NCBI RefSeq assembly: GCF_900182955.1
Contig: NZ_FXUL01000017.1
Span: forward strand, 62,001-126,000
DNA: 64,000 nucleotides
Reading direction: 5' to 3'
From: Noviherbaspirillum suwonense
Lineage (GTDB): Bacteria > Pseudomonadota > Gammaproteobacteria > Burkholderiales > Burkholderiaceae_D
The position numbers were made by a program, and so were the translations under genes. The notes under the pieces are model-generated. The model was given only the letters and a program-made list of their open reading frames with translations, was not told the origin of the DNA and ran no database searches. Below are positions 1 through 6,095 of this stretch, piece after piece; the first letter of the stretch is position 1; each line of letters begins with the position of its first letter.

Positions 1-479
1 CCGCGCACTTGCATGGCGCCAGGAACTTCCCGGCCCGCTTTGATTGCCTCGGCGATGGCTTTCTTGTCTGGCGCCGGCGGCGGGGCAACTGGCACCGTCA
101 TGAATTCCGCTGGCACCAGGCCGGGCTCGAACACGTCGACGCCGGGCGGATTGTTCTGGATCGAGATCGCGAAATGCGGGCATTCAATTTTCGTGATGCC
201 GGCGATTTCCATGCAGGTCTTCAGGTACTCACGGATGTGCGTTGCGCGGTTCTCGATCGCCTTGCGCCGGGCTGCCATCTGCGCCTCGGCATCCTTGATA
301 GCGGCCGCGCTGGCCTCCAGGTTGCGGATCGCATAGGCGACGTTCTGCGCTTTTACCTCCAGCGGATAGCTCTCGGCTTCGATCGTGTCAGCGATGGCCT
401 GGGCGTCGTCCTGGGTGGACATCAGCGCCTCGACCATGCGTTTGTAGTCGTGGGCGATTTCGTAGAGTGCGATGCTCAT
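1..479 (-). CDS. Siphovirus Gp157-family protein (partial, C-terminus outside window)
   Basis: The reading frame starts at the ATG complementary to 477-479 and stays open through base 1, so about 159 codons are visible and the C-terminus is missing. The protein is helical and charged in its first 100 residues. It then has the family signature: KTCMEIAGITKIECPHF, followed by an ISIQNNPP strand and, near the visible end, DKKAIAEAIKAGREVPGA. This pattern is that of Siphovirus Gp157, a phage early protein originally linked to phage resistance in Streptococcus thermophilus; its molecular activity is not settled. The start ATG overlaps the stop of the upstream recombinase gene (ATGA), which suggests translational coupling in the leftward early operon. 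Confidence 0.8.
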   Translation of the reverse strand, partial: MSIALYEIAHDYKRMVEALMSTQDDAQAIADTIEAESYPLEVKAQNVAYAIRNLEASAAAIKDAEAQMAARRKAIENRATHIREYLKTCMEIAGITKIECPHFAISIQNNPPGVDVFEPGLVPAEFMTVPVAPPPAPDKKAIAEAIKAGREVPGAMQVR

Positions 480-1159
480 GCTTGTTCCGCGTAGGCTGGT
501 TGTGCAGCAGCTTCGAGCGCAGCCTTGCGTGCGTTCGTGGCGGTGGTCAGCGTCTTGTAAGCGTCGCGGTCATTCAGCGCTTCGGCGGCTGTCTTCGCTT
601 TCGTGTACGCCGTCTTCAGCGTTGCCAGCGTGCTGGCGCTGTCGATCGATGCCAGGAAGTCGGCAAGGGTGCTTTCCGACATGCCGGCCGGCGCGGGCGG
701 CGCTTCAGGGGGCTCCTCGTCCACGTGCAGATCGCCCTTGTGCCACAGGTCGAGTGCGGCGCCGAAGCGCATCGCGGCATTGCGCAACGCGTCGCCGATG
801 CGTTCCTTCATGGCGTCGCCGCCGGTCTTGCCCTGGGCGTCGCCGTAGCCCCAGCGAGTCACGCCGCACACGGTCAGCTTGATCCACATGCCGCCGTCCT
901 TGTCGATGATCGGCAGGCCGTTGGCGTCGATGCCAGCAGGCTCCCACGTCCAGTTCGGGTCGGATGCCAGCAGACGATCGGTCAGGGCGGCGTGACCGAC
1001 GTAATCAAGCTGGATAGCCGGCAGACCGTGCCAGCCGCCGCACTTCGGGCATTTTCCCTTTTGGTTGTCCTTCTTCGTGCTGCGGCACATGGTGCTGACC
1101 TGGTTGGCGGGGAAGGGGCTCCGCATTAGTTCCAGTCCCGTCTTTTTCACTTCTGACAT
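476..1159 (-). CDS. Rad52-like single-strand annealing protein (phage recombinase), probable
   Basis: A 227-residue protein. Residues 51-64 (LDYVGHAALTDRLL), the following aromatic segment and the stretch around residues 113-143 (GDALRNAAMRFGAAL then DLWHKGDL) match the layout of Rad52/Sak-type annealing proteins, in which a 'DAxxxAAxxFG' helix follows a small beta sheet. Such proteins anneal complementary single strands during phage recombination. An extra feature is a Cys cluster, C25 and CPKCGGWH at 37-44, which could bind zinc. An AAGGAG ribosome site precedes the ATG. The gene lies upstream of, and overlaps by 4 bases, the Gp157 gene, a common pairing in phage recombination modules. The family assignment is from motif pattern only. 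Confidence 0.6.
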   Translation of the reverse strand: MSEVKKTGLELMRSPFPANQVSTMCRSTKKDNQKGKCPKCGGWHGLPAIQLDYVGHAALTDRLLASDPNWTWEPAGIDANGLPIIDKDGGMWIKLTVCGVTRWGYGDAQGKTGGDAMKERIGDALRNAAMRFGAALDLWHKGDLHVDEEPPEAPPAPAGMSESTLADFLASIDSASTLATLKTAYTKAKTAAEALNDRDAYKTLTTATNARKAALEAAAQPAYAEQA

Positions 1160-1253
1160 GCTGCTTCTCCTTGCTGCGTTGTTCTTCGTGCCATTCCAGG
1201 CATTCGGCCATGTCCTGCTGTTCCTGCTGCCAGTCTGCGCTGCGGCCCATGGC

Positions 1254-1439
1254 TTACTTCTGACTCGCGACCTGCGCCGGCGCCGCGCAGCTGGTCGGCG
1301 CCGGGTCCGGAAACATATTCAGCAGAAATACCAGCGCTATCACGAGCGCGAGGGAGCCCCACGCTAAGCGGCTGGAGACTTCGGTGGCGCGCGGCGCCCG
1401 GTATCCAACTTGGTGTTCTGATTGCTGGTGTGGCTTCAT
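1254..1439 (-). CDS. Small single-pass membrane protein, 61 aa
   Basis: The open frame extends upstream to 1505, but the ATG at 1439 is preceded by a near-ideal AGGAGG with good spacing, so it is taken as the start. The 61-residue product is hydrophilic for about 24 residues, then has one hydrophobic segment (RLAWGSLALVIALVFLLNMF) followed by a short Pro/Ala tail with one Cys. It lies in the leftward early operon, 94 bases upstream of the Rad52-like gene. No family is recognised. Small membrane proteins of this kind are common in early phage operons and some block superinfection, but nothing here shows that role. Confidence 0.55.
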   Translation of the reverse strand: MKPHQQSEHQVGYRAPRATEVSSRLAWGSLALVIALVFLLNMFPDPAPTSCAAPAQVASQK

Positions 1440-1566
1440 ATCGCCTCCTGAATTAATCGCCGCTCTTTCCCGGCTGCCATCCGTTATCAGGTGTCTCGGA
1501 ATCACCCCGGTACTAAGCCCCGGACGCTCGCCTGCGTTTTCTATGTAAAAACGCGCGAATAAATCG

Positions 1567-1731
1567 TTAAGCTGGCTCCGAGATCGAGCACAAGTTGTAG
1601 GCCCAGGCGTACAGCAGAACTCGCGCTTCGCCGTCGATGCATGTCTTTGGGTCGACTAGCATTTCACGGGCGATGCTTTTGGCCTTCTCGGAATCGGCCA
1701 CTTGAACGGGGGTGTAGACGAGGGCGCTCAC
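1567..1731 (-). CDS. Small early phage protein, 54 aa, GTG start
   Basis: The start is chosen as the GTG at 1729-1731, which overlaps the TGA of the upstream gene as GTGA. This is the coupling style used throughout this prophage. The product is VSALVYTPVQVADSEKAKSI onward, ending ...YNLCSISEPA; it is mostly helical and soluble. An upstream ATG at 1776 would extend the frame far into the neighbouring gene and looks less likely. No family recognised. It is the second gene of the leftward early operon. Confidence 0.5.
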   Translation of the reverse strand: MSALVYTPVQVADSEKAKSIAREMLVDPKTCIDGEARVLLYAWAYNLCSISEPA

Positions 1732-1994
1732 TTGTCGCCCTCCGCAATCATTGCGTCGGCTTGGGCATAGGCCCACTTGGCCCGCTCTTCGAAAGTGAAG
1801 CCGTCTGCGCCCGTCGGGTTCGTGGCGGCGGCCTGCATTGCCTTCGCTGCAAAGTAATCGCGTCTGGTGATTCCGACGAAAAGCGAATTGCCGAAAACCA
1901 CCGGAAAAGCTTGACCTCCGGCCGCTTGCGCTACAGATTCTTTCTGCAGCCGCACCCGTTCTTTATCGTTTTTTATTTCTTCGAGACTTGGCAT
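1728..1994 (-). CDS. Hypothetical early phage protein, 88 aa
   Basis: First gene after the leftward early promoter. The frame has an ATG at 2006, but the ATG at 1994 (MPSLEEIKNDKER) has a GGAGG five bases upstream, so it is preferred. The N-terminal third is charged and helical. The C-terminal half (RRDYFAAKAMQAAATNP, then FTFEERAKWAYAQADAMI) resembles the conserved core of short phage proteins annotated only as hypothetical, with a 'DYFAAxAM' pattern. Function unknown. Confidence 0.6.
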   Translation of the reverse strand: MPSLEEIKNDKERVRLQKESVAQAAGGQAFPVVFGNSLFVGITRRDYFAAKAMQAAATNPTGADGFTFEERAKWAYAQADAMIAEGDK

Positions 1995-2039
1995 CCCATC
2001 CTCCATTAATCGCCTGCCGCGGGGCAGTGCATGAAGAAC

Positions 2040-2069
2040 ATTAAACCATGAGTTGAATTACTTAGTCAA
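2040..2069 (-). promoter_or_regulatory. Predicted leftward early promoter (PL-like)
   Basis: On the minus strand TTGACT (complement of 2064-2069) and TTTAAT (complement of 2040-2045) are separated by 18 bases. Initiation would be near 2033, leaving a leader of about 39 bases before the 1994 start codon. The -35 lies between two GTTGAAT operator half-sites, so the phage repressor could occlude it. Confidence 0.55.
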
Positions 2070-2093
2070 CCTTAGGTTGAATATTAATTCAAC
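2052..2093 (+). promoter_or_regulatory. Operator cluster at the leftward early promoter
   Basis: Two dyads of the half-site GTTGAAT are visible. 2076-2093 reads GTTGAAT-ATTA-ATTCAAC, an exact 7-4-7 inverted repeat. 2052-2070 reads GTTGAAT, then TACTT, then AGTCAAC, an imperfect dyad. The same half-site and 7-4-7 spacing recur at the cI/cro intergenic region (2862-2879). The arrangement parallels lambda OL/OR, where one repressor controls both early promoters. A rightward promoter from TTGAAT at 2077-2082 with GTTAAT at 2100-2105 is also possible. Confidence 0.7.
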
Positions 2094-2258
2094 TAGGTAG
2101 TTAATACTGAGCATATATACAGTACTTATTTTCAGGTACTATCAGGAAAGTGATGCGCGGATGCTTCAAAAGTCTTTCAATCGGGCGTTACCAAACAGAA
2201 ATGTAAAATAAAATGCGTTCCGCAGACTCGCATTTGGGCGATGGACAGAAAGGATGAG

Positions 2259-2471
2259 ATGGCTTACAGCAAGGAACCGGCGAGACCAGAAGTGAGGCAA
2301 GCCCAGGTGGTACTGGATGCCTTTGAGGCAAACTTGCTTAAGAATTATCGAAGCATGACGCCTCAGGCCCAGGAGATGCTGGGGTCACTGGCGAAAGAAT
2401 ACGGGGAGATGTTCCCTCGGGCGCATGCTCCAGCGCTACGACTTGTCTCCAATACGGAGCGGCGTAAATAG
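2259..2471 (+). CDS. Small hypothetical phage protein, 70 aa
   Basis: The frame opens at 2241, but the ATG at 2259 has AAAGGA at good distance and is the better start (MAYSKEPARPEVRQAQVVLD...). The product is helical, with a central LLKNYRSMTPQAQEMLGSLA segment and no membrane span. It is transcribed towards the cI gene and overlaps its 3' end tail-to-tail by 36 bases. No family recognised. Because it lies between the two operator regions it could be expressed in the lysogen. Confidence 0.5.
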   Translation: MAYSKEPARPEVRQAQVVLDAFEANLLKNYRSMTPQAQEMLGSLAKEYGEMFPRAHAPALRLVSNTERRK

Positions 2472-2816
2472 CGCCTGCCTTGGCGCCACCCTGGCTGCGG
2501 CCAGAATCATGTTTTGCCCATCCACGCTGCAGCGGCGGAACAGCTGCAACAGTTCCGCCTCTTTCTCATTGACGCGCTCAAGCGCGGTATCCATCGCTTC
2601 CTCAGCAGCCGGCACCATATCGCGGCCGAATAGCTGATCCATTGTTAAACCGAGTGCTTCCGCAACGATCACCGCTTTCTCGCGAGAAATCTTCCCGCTG
2701 ATCGTCCACTTCGACACAGCGTTGACGGATACGCCCGCCTTTTCGGCGAGCCAGCTCTGACCTTTTTGCAACGCTTTTAGACGCATTGCTATCGTTTTGC
2801 CAACATGTGAACTCAT
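2436..2816 (-). CDS. CI-like repressor, XRE-family HTH, short form without peptidase domain
   Basis: The likely start is the ATG at 2816 (MSSHVGKTIAMRLKAL), giving 126 residues; the open frame continues upstream through the operators and is not believed. Residues about 8-60 form an XRE helix-turn-helix: SWLAEKAGVSVNAVSKWTIS is the recognition region, followed by a LGLTMDQLFG helix typical of lambda-type repressors. The C-terminal 60 residues are helical and contain no LexA-like Ser/Lys peptidase motif, so RecA-stimulated self-cleavage is not expected. It is divergent from the Cro-like gene. The predicted promoter places the transcript start at the ATG itself. Confidence 0.8.
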   Translation of the reverse strand: MSSHVGKTIAMRLKALQKGQSWLAEKAGVSVNAVSKWTISGKISREKAVIVAEALGLTMDQLFGRDMVPAAEEAMDTALERVNEKEAELLQLFRRCSVDGQNMILAAARVAPRQALFTPLRIGDKS

Positions 2817-2822
2817 GCCGGC

Positions 2823-2851
2823 ATAGTCGGTTGAATTATCGAAAGATTCAA
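2823..2851 (-). promoter_or_regulatory. Predicted cI promoter, probably leaderless
   Basis: Minus-strand TTGAAT (complement of 2846-2851) and GACTAT (complement of 2823-2828) are 17 bases apart. The -10 ends seven bases before the cI ATG at 2816, so initiation would fall on or next to the start codon. There is no Shine-Dalgarno sequence. The -35 is itself an operator half-site. Confidence 0.55.
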
Positions 2852-2879
2852 CCAAGCTCCAGTTGAATCGAGATTCAAC
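2829..2879 (+). promoter_or_regulatory. cI/cro operator region
   Basis: Four half-sites: GTTGAAT at 2830-2836, ATTCAAC at 2846-2852, GTTGAAT at 2862-2868, ATTCAAC at 2873-2879. The right pair (spacer CGAG) has the same 7-4-7 geometry as 2076-2093; the left pair has a 9-base spacer. The half-sites overlap the -35 elements of both divergent promoters. Confidence 0.75.
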
Positions 2880-2891
2880 CTGTGGTTTAAT
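2863..2891 (+). promoter_or_regulatory. Predicted cro promoter (PR-like), probably leaderless
   Basis: TTGAAT at 2863-2868 and TTTAAT at 2886-2891 with a 17-base spacer. The expected start at about 2898-2899 coincides with the ATG of the Cro-like gene, and no ribosome site lies between. The -35 is inside the 2862-2879 operator, so repressor binding would block it. Confidence 0.6.
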
Positions 2892-2898
2892 AGACGAC

Positions 2899-3135
2899 AT
2901 GGACACCAAAACTCTCTCCCCGATCGAAAAGGCAGTGGGCCTCGCCGGAGGCACTGCCAACCTCGCCAAGTCGTGCGGCGTGACCCAACAAGCCGTCTAC
3001 AAGTGGCTTAAATCCGGGCACCCCCCGGTCGAGCGTTGCGTTGCGATTGAGCAGGCAGTGCGCGGCCGGGTGTCTCGCTTCGACCTCCTACCAGCGGATT
3101 TTTGCTCTGCTCCGCTGACAAAAGCTCGCAAGTAA
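2899..3135 (+). CDS. Cro-like transcriptional regulator, YdaS family
   Basis: The start is taken as the ATG at 2899 (MDTKTLSPIEKAVGLAGG), because an upstream start would lie within the operator. The 78-residue product has a YdaS/Cro-type helix-turn-helix: AVGLAGGTANLAKSCGVTQQ, then AVYKWLKSGHPPVERCVAIE. The short form, the divergent position opposite cI and the following YdaT-like gene all fit a Cro role. YdaS proteins were first called antitoxins of YdaST, but E. coli relatives behave as Cro-type repressors; the Cro role here is inferred from position. A promoter with -35 inside the operator precedes it. Confidence 0.75.
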   Translation: MDTKTLSPIEKAVGLAGGTANLAKSCGVTQQAVYKWLKSGHPPVERCVAIEQAVRGRVSRFDLLPADFCSAPLTKARK

Positions 3136-3173
3136 CCGTTGAAAAAATAATAGTTCAAAAGAGACAACAAAGC

Positions 3174-3761
3174 ATGCAAATCGATTTACAAAAATCCCCG
3201 ATTGGTCTCCTCCGCGACTACCTGGAAGTGTGGAGCAAGCGCACCGATGCGTCGAATCAGACGATTGCGGCAAATATCGTCGCGGCGCACGAAGAAATGG
3301 GCGGCCCAGCGCGCACCCGCATTACCTTCTCTCACTCTGGCGACATCTTCAAGCAGCTGGCGACGAACTGCACCAAGGTGTTCCGCTGGTTCGATGACCG
3401 CGAGAAGGACACCAACCTGCTCAGCGTGAATTTCCTGCCGGCGGTGCTGCGCGCCATGCCGCGCGACCTAGCGATGTCCTGGCTTAACGAGCTGCTGCGC
3501 CCGATTGGCTTCTGCGTTCGCGGCCTGGAAAAAGTGGAAAACGACTCACTGGATGTGACCACGCTGCTTTGCCAGAACATGAAGGAAACGGCCGAAGCAA
3601 ATCAGGCCATGGCTGAGTATGCCGCCAACCCGACTGAAGCTGGCCTGCATCGCGTGGAACGCGAACTGGCGGAAGAAGTAGAGATCGGGCAGAAGGCGCT
3701 TGCCGAGGTGCGCGCCAAGCGCGGCCATGCTGCTGCCCTGAGAACCGTGAGGTCCGCATGA
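3174..3761 (+). CDS. YdaT-like regulator (CII-equivalent candidate)
   Basis: The start at 3174 (MQIDLQKSPIGLLRDYLEVW) follows an A-rich stretch with only a weak ribosome site; the upstream part of the frame is intergenic. The 195-residue protein resembles the YdaT family in its middle: NCTKVFRWFDDREKD, then NFLPAVLRAMPRDLAMSWLN, comparable to the 'QKIFRW...LLPAIxxAMP' core of E. coli YdaT. The C-terminal 50 residues are an Ala/Glu-rich coiled-coil-like region. YdaT proteins were described as toxins but also as CII-like activators. The position right after the Cro-like gene fits a lysis/lysogeny switch component. Which activity applies cannot be read from sequence. Confidence 0.6.
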   Translation: MQIDLQKSPIGLLRDYLEVWSKRTDASNQTIAANIVAAHEEMGGPARTRITFSHSGDIFKQLATNCTKVFRWFDDREKDTNLLSVNFLPAVLRAMPRDLAMSWLNELLRPIGFCVRGLEKVENDSLDVTTLLCQNMKETAEANQAMAEYAANPTEAGLHRVERELAEEVEIGQKALAEVRAKRGHAAALRTVRSA

Positions 3762-3859
3762 ACCGTCCCGCCATGGCCGCCATCTTCATTGCCAGCGCCA
3801 TTGTCAGCGCAGCCTGTGCTGCCGCTTCATCGCTTCTTTACTGGTGGGGAGTCCTGTGA
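3758..3859 (+). CDS. Very small membrane peptide, 33 aa
   Basis: This ORF starts with an ATGA overlap on the YdaT-like stop and ends TGATG onto the next start, so it fits exactly in the chain of coupled genes. The product MNRPAMAAIFIASAIVSAAC plus a 13-residue tail is one hydrophobic segment ending SLLYWWGVL. It could be a real small membrane peptide or simply a coupling ORF. No homologue is recognised. Confidence 0.4.
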   Translation: MNRPAMAAIFIASAIVSAACAAASSLLYWWGVL

Positions 3860-4032
3860 TGACCGAGCCCTTTGCATCGATCGCCGACATCAAGGCGCGT
3901 GTCGCCCAGGCGTTTGCCGAAGATCAGGCGATTTGCGCCTGCCCGTATCCGGCTGAGTCCGAAGCAGCTGCACTCTGGCGCGCTGAGTATGTGGCGCTGT
4001 CGAATCAGGCATGGGGCAGGGTGGCGGCGTGA
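3859..4032 (+). CDS. Small hypothetical early protein, 57 aa
   Basis: Starts at the ATG in TGATG (3859), overlapping the preceding 33-aa ORF by one base, and ends in GTGA overlapping NinB. The product MTEPFASIADIKARVAQAFA... is helical, soluble, with two close Cys (AICACPYP). No family recognised. Its place between lysogeny control and ninB is typical of lambdoid accessory early genes. Confidence 0.45.
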   Translation: MTEPFASIADIKARVAQAFAEDQAICACPYPAESEAAALWRAEYVALSNQAWGRVAA

Positions 4033-4445
4033 ACTCCCTCTATCGCGAGTTCACCCTGCGCAGCCCGGCCGACGCCGGCGCCATGGTCAACTTCATCAAG
4101 TCTAACGCCGCGGCCTTCGTCGACAAGGGCACGCCCCTCCGCGTGATCGTGACCGAAGAAGAAATGGACCGCCTGGACGAGCAAATCAAGTATTACTTTG
4201 GCGTGGTGGTCAAGGCGATCGCCGAACAGGTCTGGGTCGCTGGCCGCCAGTTCGACAAGGACGTGTGGCACGAGCAGCTGGCCAAGCAGTTCCTGCCGAC
4301 GAAAGAGCTGGTCATGCCGGACGGCGAAATCGTGCTCAAGCGCAGTTCCATCGCGCGCGGCCAGATCAGCCTGAAGCGCATGGGCAAGTATCTGCAGGAA
4401 GTGGAGGCTTACGCGGCCACCGAGCATGGCGTGAGGTTCGAATGA
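4029..4445 (+). CDS. ninB: NinB-family recombination protein
   Basis: GTG start at 4029 overlapping the previous stop as GTGA; the ATG at 4011 would extend into the previous gene. The 138-residue product has the NinB layout: an N-terminal strand-helix (SPADAGAMVNFIKSNAAAF), PLRVIVTEEE, the helix DEQIKYYFGVVVKAIAEQVW, a QFDKDVWHEQLAKQFL helix, and a C-terminal SLKRMGKYLQEVEAYAATEH ending in GVRFE. Lambda NinB (Orf) binds single-stranded DNA and can supply functions of RecFOR in phage recombination. It overlaps ninG by four bases, the same gene order as in lambda. Confidence 0.75.
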   Translation: MNSLYREFTLRSPADAGAMVNFIKSNAAAFVDKGTPLRVIVTEEEMDRLDEQIKYYFGVVVKAIAEQVWVAGRQFDKDVWHEQLAKQFLPTKELVMPDGEIVLKRSSIARGQISLKRMGKYLQEVEAYAATEHGVRFE

Positions 4446-5029
4446 TCCGCTCCGCTCAATCCATCAAACCAAAATTCCGCCGCTGCAAGGAATGTGGCCA
4501 GCAGTATGAGAAGCGCACGATGGCGCATATCTACTGCAGCCCGCCTTGCCTGTTCGAAGCCAAGGCGAAGGCGGATGAGAAAAAGGCCAAGGCCGACTAC
4601 CAGCGCCGCAAGGAAGCGATCAAAACCCGCTCCGACCACATGAAAGCCGCCCAGGTCGAGTTCAACAAATTCGTCCGCACCAGGGACGCCGGCAAGTCCT
4701 GCATCTGCTGCCCGGCGCCGTTGCAATCTGCTGCTGTCGGCGGAGGTTTTGACTGCGGGCATTACCGCTCTGTCGGGTCCGCACCGCACCTGCGCTTCGA
4801 CGAACGCAATGCCCACGGCCAGACGAAGCAGTGCAACCGCTACGGCGCCGGCCGGGCCGTGGATTACCGGCTGGGCCTCATCGCCCGCATCGGACTGGCA
4901 GAAGTGGAAGCGCTGGAGGCCGAGCAGGGCGGCGGCAAGTGGACCGTCGACGAGCTCGTCGCCATCAAATTGAAATACCGGGCGAAGACCAAGGCGCTGC
5001 TGGCGCAACAGAAGGAATCGCAATGCTGA
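4442..5029 (+). CDS. ninG: NinG (Rap) recombination nuclease
   Basis: ATGA overlap with ninB fixes the start at 4442, giving 195 residues. N-terminal zinc-type cluster CKECGQQY...YCSPPC, then a basic coiled helix (AKADEKKAKADYQRRKEAIK). The core FNKFVRTRDAGKSCICCPAP, FDCGHYRSVGS, LRFDERNAHGQTKQCNR and GLIARIG is the standard NinG signature. Lambda NinG/Rap is a structure-specific endonuclease acting on D-loops and Holliday junctions. All conserved His and Cys positions of the core look intact. Confidence 0.9.
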   Translation: MIRSAQSIKPKFRRCKECGQQYEKRTMAHIYCSPPCLFEAKAKADEKKAKADYQRRKEAIKTRSDHMKAAQVEFNKFVRTRDAGKSCICCPAPLQSAAVGGGFDCGHYRSVGSAPHLRFDERNAHGQTKQCNRYGAGRAVDYRLGLIARIGLAEVEALEAEQGGGKWTVDELVAIKLKYRAKTKALLAQQKESQC

Positions 5030-5259
5030 CCCATACCGTCATCCCGCGCGGCGGCCGCTACCTGGTCGTCTACCCGACGCCCGGCTGTGATGTGCCGACG
5101 CCAGTGTGCAGCTGCGCCACTGAAGCGCAGGCCCTGGCCGAGTCCGAGCGCCTGAACCAGCAGCAGGTCGACCGCGCAGCCGCGATCGCCGAAGAGCAGC
5201 GCCTATGCGGCTTGTTCCGCATTCACTCGCAAACACTCTGTGCGGAGCACCAGCAATGA
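5023..5259 (+). CDS. Small hypothetical early protein, 78 aa
   Basis: The ATG at 5023 overlaps the ninG stop by seven bases. Product MLTHTVIPRGGRYLVVYPTP followed by a Cys-containing loop (GCDVPTPVCSC) and a long Ala/Glu/Gln helix. There is one beta-rich N-terminal segment and no membrane span. No family recognised. The gene ends in ATGA overlapping the O gene, so it is part of the same translational chain. Confidence 0.5.
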   Translation: MLTHTVIPRGGRYLVVYPTPGCDVPTPVCSCATEAQALAESERLNQQQVDRAAAIAEEQRLCGLFRIHSQTLCAEHQQ

Positions 5260-6095
5260 GCGCAAACGTCCATCGCATTGCCGACCACCAACCGAGGAGT
5301 CCCCAGGTGGAAAACGGATACATTCGGGTCGCCAACGAGCTGAACCAGGCCATCTGCCGGGCGCACCTCTCCGGCAACGAGATGGCTGTCGCCTTCGCCA
5401 TCGTGGCCAAGACCTATGGCTACAACAAGAAGACGGACGACATGAGCGCCTCGCAGATCGGCGAATACTGCGACATCGCCCGCAACCATGTCACCGAGGT
5501 CCTGAAGTCGCTGGAGGCCCGGAACATCATCACCAAGCGACCAGGGAGGTACGGCAGCATCATCGGCATTCAGAAAGACTATTCCCTGTGGCTGCCGAAG
5601 GAAAAGCGCAAGGAAAAGCAAGTTGAACAGGCCGCTAGTCCGAGTTACGGACTAGGTGAGGAAGTAGTCCGTAACTCGGATTCAGATAGTCCGAAACTCG
5701 GACAGGTCGATAGTCCGAAAGATGGACACACAAAAGACAACCTTCCAAAAGACAACCAACAAAAGACAAAGCGCGCTTCGCGCCGGGGCAAAGAAAATTG
5801 CTTCGATTCCTGGATTGCAGAAACGAAAGAGCAGGGCATCAAGCCAATTCCTGAAGACCACTCCGTCTTCACCTATGCCGAGAAGATCGCCCTGCCGATC
5901 GACTACGTCCGGCTCTGCTGGCTGGAATTCAAAACCGAGCACGCCGGCAACACCGAGAAAACGCAGCGGGACTGGCCGAAGGCCTTTTCCAACTACGTCC
6001 GAAAAAATTACTACCGCCTGTGGTTCGGCAAGGATGGTGGCTGGTCCTTGACGACGCGCGGCATTCAACTCGAAAAAGAAATGAGGGGACAATAA
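5256..6095 (+). CDS. Phage replication protein O (origin-binding)
   Basis: Start chosen at the ATGA overlap (5256), 279 residues. Residues about 20-115 match the replication O N-terminal domain: VENGYIRVANELNQAICRAH, then GNEMAVAFAIVAKTYGYNKK, then a winged helix-turn-helix (ASQIGEYCDIARNHVTEVLK) with a basic wing (KRPGRYGSIIGI). In lambda this domain binds iterons located within the O gene. Here too four iteron-like repeats lie in the middle of the gene, over the low-complexity linker. The C-terminal part (residues about 185-275) would contact the helicase, which is encoded next. A P-type helicase loader is not present; a DnaB-like helicase takes its place. Confidence 0.85.
   Translation: MSANVHRIADHQPRSPQVENGYIRVANELNQAICRAHLSGNEMAVAFAIVAKTYGYNKKTDDMSASQIGEYCDIARNHVTEVLKSLEARNIITKRPGRYGSIIGIQKDYSLWLPKEKRKEKQVEQAASPSYGLGEEVVRNSDSDSPKLGQVDSPKDGHTKDNLPKDNQQKTKRASRRGKENCFDSWIAETKEQGIKPIPEDHSVFTYAEKIALPIDYVRLCWLEFKTEHAGNTEKTQRDWPKAFSNYVRKNYYRLWFGKDGGWSLTTRGIQLEKEMRGQ
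5635..5726 (+). repeat. Iteron cluster inside the O gene: predicted prophage replication origin
   Basis: The 16-base unit TAGTCCGTAACTCGGA occurs exactly at 5665-5680 and, inverted, at 5639-5654. Variants TAGTCCGAAACTCGGA (5687-5702) and TAGTCCGAAAGATGGA (5711-5726) follow. Starts of the direct copies are 22 and 24 bases apart, about two helical turns. Immediately downstream (5729-5769) is an A-rich strand with repeated AAAAGACAA, a candidate unwinding element. This reproduces the lambda ori layout: iterons plus an asymmetric A/T-rich segment within O. Because the repeats are in the linker, coding constraint there is low. Confidence 0.75.

Noticed and set aside
1005-1250. Minus-strand ORF (MGRSADWQQEQQDM...) between the small membrane gene and the Rad52-like gene
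   Set aside because: No ribosome site at its start and about 155 bases overlap the Rad52-like gene in another frame. The N-terminal 30 residues look protein-like, so a short real gene cannot be fully excluded.
5635-5726. CRISPR-like repeat spacing
   Set aside because: Only four short units inside a coding gene with 6-8 base gaps; iterons explain them, and there are no cas genes.
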